From: Thauera chlorobenzoica
GTDB taxonomy: Bacteria > Pseudomonadota > Gammaproteobacteria > Burkholderiales > Rhodocyclaceae
Direction: 5' to 3'
Length of the DNA stretch: 64,000 nt
Assembly (NCBI RefSeq): GCF_001922305.1
Contig: NZ_CP018839.1
Span: 558,001 to 622,000 of the forward strand
Shown here: positions 61,179 through 64,000 of the stretch, one piece after another
Position numbering within the stretch: the first letter of the stretch is position 1
Layout of the letters: each line of letters opens with the position of its first letter
Notes under the pieces: model-generated
The model's database searches: none
Told to the model about the DNA's origin: nothing
What the model saw: the letters and a program-made list of their open reading frames with translations, nothing else
Made by a program: the position numbers and the translations under genes

Positions 61179-61940
61179 GTGCATCTGCTTCGCTCCTTCC
61201 TGTTCGCGCTCCTGCTCGCCGTCATCACCGTGCCTTACGCAGTGCTTGCGATCCTGATCTTCTGGCTGCCGCCGATGACCCGTCACCGCCTGATCACGTC
61301 CTGGGTGCCATTGATGATGTGGGTGATCCGTCACGTGCTGGGGATCCGCTACCGGGTGATCGGCGCCGACAACATTCCCGCCGGCCCGGCGGTGATCCTG
61401 TCCAAGCACCAGTCGGCGTGGGAGACGATCGCGCTGCAGCAGATCTTTCCGCCGCTGTGCTACGTGCTCAAGCGCGAACTGCTGCGCGTGCCCTTCTTCG
61501 GCTGGGCGCTGGGGCAGATTCCGGGGATCGCGATCGACCGTGCGGCGGGCAAGGATGCCTTGTCGCAGGTCGTCGAGCAGGGCCGGAAGCGCCTCCACGA
61601 AGGCTTGTGGGTGGCGGTCTTCCCCGAAGGCACGCGGGTCGCACCCGGCGTGGTGCGGCGTTACAAGCCGGGAGGCGCGATCCTCGCCAAGCGTGCCGGA
61701 GTGCCGGTGGTGCCGGTGGCCCACAATGCCGGCGAGTTCTGGCGGCGCAACGCCTTCATCAAGCGCCCGGGAGAGATCACCGTCAGCATCGGTCCGCTGA
61801 TCGAGGTCAAGGGCGTGAAGGCGGAGGAGATCAACCGCCGCGCCGAAGAATGGATCGAAGGCGAGATGCGGCGCCTGTTCGGCCATCACTATGCCGGGGC
61901 GGAGACTCAGCCGGAGACGGCGGCTCGGGTGCCGGATTAG
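61179..61940 (+). CDS. plsC: 1-acyl-sn-glycerol-3-phosphate acyltransferase
   Basis: Acylates lysophosphatidic acid at the inner membrane. It has 253 residues with an N-terminal membrane helix (about 5-30). The acyltransferase motif I is SKHQSAWET (H-x4-E rather than the common H-x4-D, as in a known PlsC subgroup), and motif III is FPEGTRVAPG. It starts at a GTG (61179), with CGGAGTG 6 nt upstream. It is followed 15 bp later by a bidirectional terminator shared with the convergent phasin gene. Confidence 0.93.
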   Translation: MHLLRSFLFALLLAVITVPYAVLAILIFWLPPMTRHRLITSWVPLMMWVIRHVLGIRYRVIGADNIPAGPAVILSKHQSAWETIALQQIFPPLCYVLKRELLRVPFFGWALGQIPGIAIDRAAGKDALSQVVEQGRKRLHEGLWVAVFPEGTRVAPGVVRRYKPGGAILAKRAGVPVVPVAHNAGEFWRRNAFIKRPGEITVSIGPLIEVKGVKAEEINRRAEEWIEGEMRRLFGHHYAGAETQPETAARVPD

Positions 61941-61955
61941 GTGCCGGGTGAACGC

Positions 61956-61984
61956 AAGAAGGCCCCGCGATGCGGGGCCTTCTT
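61956..61984. terminator. Bidirectional terminator between plsC and phasin
   Basis: AAGAAGGCCCCGC-GAT-GCGGGGCCTTCTT, 13-bp perfect arms around a 3-nt loop; A/T-rich ends on both sides. Confidence 0.85.
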
Positions 61985-62004
61985 CGGTCCGGCCGCTGAA
62001 GCGA

Positions 62005-62571
62005 TCAGGCGGCTTTCTTGGCCGCAGCCTTGGCGCCGGAGCTGACCGCCTTGACGGTGGCGTTGGTCGCGGCGGCCACGTTGGCTTCGGCGATCTCGGC
62101 GACCTGCTTGGCGGCCTTGCTCATGTTGTCGTAGGCGCTGTTGGCGGCGGCGATCGCCGACTTCACCGCGGCGACGGCAACGTCGGAGCCGGCGGGCGCG
62201 GACTTGGCGGCGTTGTCCAGCGCGCTGGCGACACCCTTGTTCAGCTCGGCGACCTGGCTCTCCATCACCTTCGAGACTTCTTCCTGGCTCTGCGAGGTGA
62301 TCTCATAGACGCTGCGCGCGTAGGCGACGGCTTTCTCGACGATCGGCTGGGCCAGCGCAGCCTGCAGGCTCACCAGTTCCTGCACGTCCTTGGCGCCGAG
62401 CAGGGCCTTGGTGTTGGCCACGCCGTCTTCCAGGATCGCACGGGCGGTGTTCAGGTTCAGGGCGGCCAGGCGCTCGGCGCTGGCGAAGGCGGCGTTGGCC
62501 AGGGTCAGCAGGGTTTCCACGCTGGCCTTGTTGGTGCTGGCGAACTGCTCGGGGGTAATGAAAGTGCTCAT
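62005..62571 (-). CDS. Phasin family protein
   Basis: A 188-residue amphipathic, helical, Ala-rich protein that coats polyhydroxyalkanoate granules. It opens STFITPEQFASTNKASVETL and contains the phasin_2-like region LAALNLNTARAILEDGVAN; the C-terminus is the Lys/Ala tail SSGAKAAAKKAA. Expression probably depends on a consensus sigma-70 promoter repressed by PhaR when no polymer is present. No PHA synthase gene is in the window. Confidence 0.93.
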   Translation of the reverse strand: MSTFITPEQFASTNKASVETLLTLANAAFASAERLAALNLNTARAILEDGVANTKALLGAKDVQELVSLQAALAQPIVEKAVAYARSVYEITSQSQEEVSKVMESQVAELNKGVASALDNAAKSAPAGSDVAVAAVKSAIAAANSAYDNMSKAAKQVAEIAEANVAAATNATVKAVSSGAKAAAKKAA

Positions 62572-62614
62572 GGGGCTCTCCTTGGTCAAAGTCGGCTGCA
62601 GCTGGGGGACTGAT

Positions 62615-62628
62615 TTGCTGCGATGCAA
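62615..62628. promoter_or_regulatory. PhaR-like operator at the phasin start site
   Basis: TTGCTGCGATGCAA, a near-palindrome close to the TTGC-rich sequence bound by PhaR in Ralstonia, just downstream of the predicted transcription start (about 62632). Its complement contains TGCATCGCA, shared with the upstream site. Confidence 0.6.
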
Positions 62629-62638
62629 CATGGTGCGG

Positions 62639-62666
62639 ATTATACGGTGCCGCAACGTACTGTCAA
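62639..62666 (-). promoter_or_regulatory. Consensus sigma-70 promoter of the phasin gene
   Basis: Minus strand TTGACA (62666-62661), 16-bp spacer, TATAAT (62644-62639): both hexamers are perfect. Start near 62632 gives a leader of about 60 nt. Confidence 0.88.
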
Positions 62667-62673
62667 GGGAAGT

Positions 62674-62688
62674 TTGTGCATCGCACAA
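62674..62688. promoter_or_regulatory. Second PhaR-like operator upstream of -35
   Basis: TTGTGCATCGCACAA, a perfect 6-bp dyad with a 3-bp centre, 7 bp upstream of the -35 hexamer. Together with the site at 62615 it brackets the promoter, as reported for PhaR on phaP. Confidence 0.6.
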
Positions 62689-62690
62689 TC

Positions 62691-62715
62691 AAAACCGATT
62701 GGTTGCGTCAATCGG
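62691..62715 (-). terminator. Terminator after the enoyl-CoA hydratase gene
   Basis: Minus strand CCGATTG-ACGCAAC-CAATCGG followed by TTTTGATT, about 135 bp beyond the hydratase stop. The 7-bp stem is short. The remaining 62716-62850 shows nothing else recognisable. Confidence 0.6.
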
Positions 62716-62850
62716 CTGTCCGTCTGCAGCCAGGCTCCGGGACGGGAGCACCGGGAGGCTGCAGGCGAGACCGACGGCCCAGTGTGCGCCGCCAGGATGA
62801 CAGCCATGTGACGCGGTGGTGGGGCGCGGCAGCCAGGCCCAGGGCTCCGC

Positions 62851-63627
62851 TCAATCGTGGCGGAAGTCGGGCTTGCGTTTCTCGACGAAGGCGGCCATCC
62901 CTTCTTTCTGGTCGTTGAGCGCAAAGGCGGCGTGGAATACCCGGCGCTCGAACAGCAGGCCTTCGTTGAGGCCGCTTTCGAACGCCCGCCCGATCGACTC
63001 CTTGATCATCATCACCACCGGCAGGGAGAAGCCGGCGATGGTGGCGGCGGCGGCGAGCGCCTCGTCGAGCAGCTTGTCGGCAGGGACCACCCGCGACACC
63101 AGGCCGGCGCGCTCGGCCTCGGCGGCGTCCATCAGGCGCGCAGTCAGGCACAGGTCCATCGCCTTGGCCTTGCTCACCGCGCGCGGCAGGCGCTGGGTGC
63201 CGCCGGCGCCGGGCAGGATGCCGAGCTTGACTTCGGGCTGGCCGAACTTCGCGCTGTCGGCGGCGATGATGATGTCGCACATCATCGCCAGTTCGCAGCC
63301 GCCGCCCAGGGCGAAGCCGGCGACCGCGGCGATCACCGGCTTGCGGCAGGTCTTGACCCGCTCCCAGTTGCGCGTGATGTACTCGCTCTTGTAGGCGTCC
63401 ATGTAGGAGAACTGGGCCATCGCGCCGATGTCGGCGCCCGCGGCGAAGGCCTTGTCCGAGCCGGTGATGACGATCGCGCCGATGTTGTCGTCGGCCTCGA
63501 AGCCGTCGAGCGCGGCGGTGATTTCGTTCACCACCTGGTCGTTGAGTGCGTTCATCGCCTGGGGGCGATTCAAGGTGATGAGGCCGACCCGGCCCCGCTG
63601 CTCGGCGATGATGAGTTCGAACGTCAT
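62851..63627 (-). CDS. Enoyl-CoA hydratase
   Basis: Hydrates 2-trans-enoyl-CoA in beta-oxidation or phenylacetate degradation. It has 258 residues of the crotonase fold: oxyanion-hole segments [12 protein letters not shown] and [15 protein letters not shown], and catalytic Glu in [20 protein letters not shown]. The second acidic residue is Asp ([10 protein letters not shown]), common in bacterial members. The ATG at 63627 has CAGGAGGAAGC upstream. It may supply hydroxyacyl-CoA to PHA synthesis next to the phasin gene, but that stereochemistry would need a PhaJ-type enzyme, which this is not. Confidence 0.93.
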   Translation of the reverse strand: MTFELIIAEQRGRVGLITLNRPQAMNALNDQVVNEITAALDGFEADDNIGAIVITGSDKAFAAGADIGAMAQFSYMDAYKSEYITRNWERVKTCRKPVIAAVAGFALGGGCELAMMCDIIIAADSAKFGQPEVKLGILPGAGGTQRLPRAVSKAKAMDLCLTARLMDAAEAERAGLVSRVVPADKLLDEALAAAATIAGFSLPVVMMIKESIGRAFESGLNEGLLFERRVFHAAFALNDQKEGMAAFVEKRKPDFRHD

Positions 63628-63659
63628 GCTTCCTCCTGGCTGATGTGGGTCGCGGCCGG

Positions 63660-64000
63660 TCACTGCGGGCTTGCAGGCTGGCCGTCGCTCTTGGGTTGGA
63701 TCACGGCGCGCACGCGCCCGCCCGGCGCAGTGCCCGGGCTTCCCGCCTGCGGCGCGTTGGTGGCGAGATAGTTCTCGGTGATCGCGTCGTACTCGATGTA
63801 GTGGCCGCTGACCTGGTCGCCGCCGCTGCGGACCTCGGCGCGATTGAATAGGCGGGCTTTTTCCGTGCGGCTGTCGTATTCGATGCGCTCGGCCTTGCCC
63901 TCGACGTATTCGGTGCTGCCTTCGCGGCGCTGGCGGAAACTGGCGAGGCGCTCTCCGGCAGCGGTGGCGACGCCGTTCTGGAAGCCGGCGGCGTCCTGGG
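63660..64000 (-). CDS. lptA: LPS transport periplasmic protein LptA (5' end beyond window)
   Basis: C-terminal 112 residues of an OstA/LptA beta-jellyroll protein that carries lipopolysaccharide across the periplasm. Visible are the repeating strands [40 protein letters not shown] and [20 protein letters not shown], then a Pro/Gly tail ending QPASPQ. The frame enters from the right edge, so the signal peptide and N-terminal half are outside. It lies 32 bp upstream of the hydratase gene on the same strand, so read-through is possible. Confidence 0.92.
   Translation of the reverse strand, partial: QDAAGFQNGVATAAGERLASFRQRREGSTEYVEGKAERIEYDSRTEKARLFNRAEVRSGGDQVSGHYIEYDAITENYLATNAPQAGSPGTAPGGRVRAVIQPKSDGQPASPQ

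Noticed and set aside
63645-63851. Short plus-strand open frame at the right end
   Set aside because: Antisense to the lptA coding sequence, which shows clear OstA/LptA repeats.

Overview
The window is one contiguous piece of a high-GC (strongly GC3-biased) betaproteobacterial chromosome. A clade I nitrous oxide reductase cluster, FNR/DNR-type promoters, a RegBA-type redox two-component pair, a phasin gene and house-keeping blocks in typical betaproteobacterial order point to a denitrifying Rhodocyclales/Zoogloeaceae organism of the Thauera/Azoarcus type. That placement is inferred from gene content and protein style, not from a search.

Layout. (1) 1-2992: nitrogen control. glnA, a small DUF4124 protein and ntrB (cut by the window edge) lie on the minus strand. 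glnA has a sigma-54 promoter with two NtrC enhancer-like sites about 108 and 139 bp upstream of the predicted start. (2) 2984-9762: mixed metabolic genes: a CDF metal exporter, a rhodanese, nadA, a YbhP-like phosphodiesterase translationally coupled to cardiolipin synthase clsB, a CoA-binding protein, gluQ, and a cytochrome c lipoprotein behind a perfect FNR box. (3) 9871-19691: the minus-strand nos cluster, read as nosZ, nosR, a membrane protein, nosD, nosF, nosY, nosL, two small uncharacterised genes and a second NosL-like gene. nosZ and nosR have separate FNR/DNR-type promoters. (4) 19749-23637: a divergent regB/regA-like pair and a convergent diguanylate cyclase with a C-terminal hemerythrin, so redox and oxygen sensors sit beside nosZ. 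(5) 23941-36047: ychF, pth, rplY, prs, tRNA-Gln, ispE, lolB, a TPR protein, mutM, ferredoxin, coaD, rsmD and an M16 peptidase pair. (6) 36209-46061: ftsY-ftsE-ftsX, ahpC-ahpF behind an OxyR-like site, an ABC exporter, and a small group of FmdE-like, DUF938 and metallo-beta-lactamase-fold genes.

(7) 46061-51130 is the accessory island. It holds an intact hipBA toxin-antitoxin pair with two palindromic operators 50 bp apart, flanked by near-identical 49-bp copies of the 5' end of an AbrB/VapB-type antitoxin gene. The second antitoxin copy follows a perfect 19-bp inverted repeat, is frameshifted, and is cut by an IS1634-family element. Beyond the IS lies what looks like the C-terminal stump of a second HipA-like kinase coupled to an intact DUF3037 gene. 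The island ends at a terminator and a tRNA-Met gene. (8) 51412-64000: house-keeping again: miaB, phoH, ybeY (with a long N-terminal extension), corC, lnt, glyQ, glyS, gmhB, plsC, a phasin with a consensus promoter bracketed by PhaR-like operators, an enoyl-CoA hydratase, and the start-truncated end of lptA.

The most interesting candidates for something undescribed are the small gene pair inside the nos operon (10500-11143), which resembles a TumE-type toxin-antitoxin module, and the layered HipA/antitoxin wreckage at 46-51 kb. No CRISPR array, rRNA gene, prophage or replication origin was recognised.
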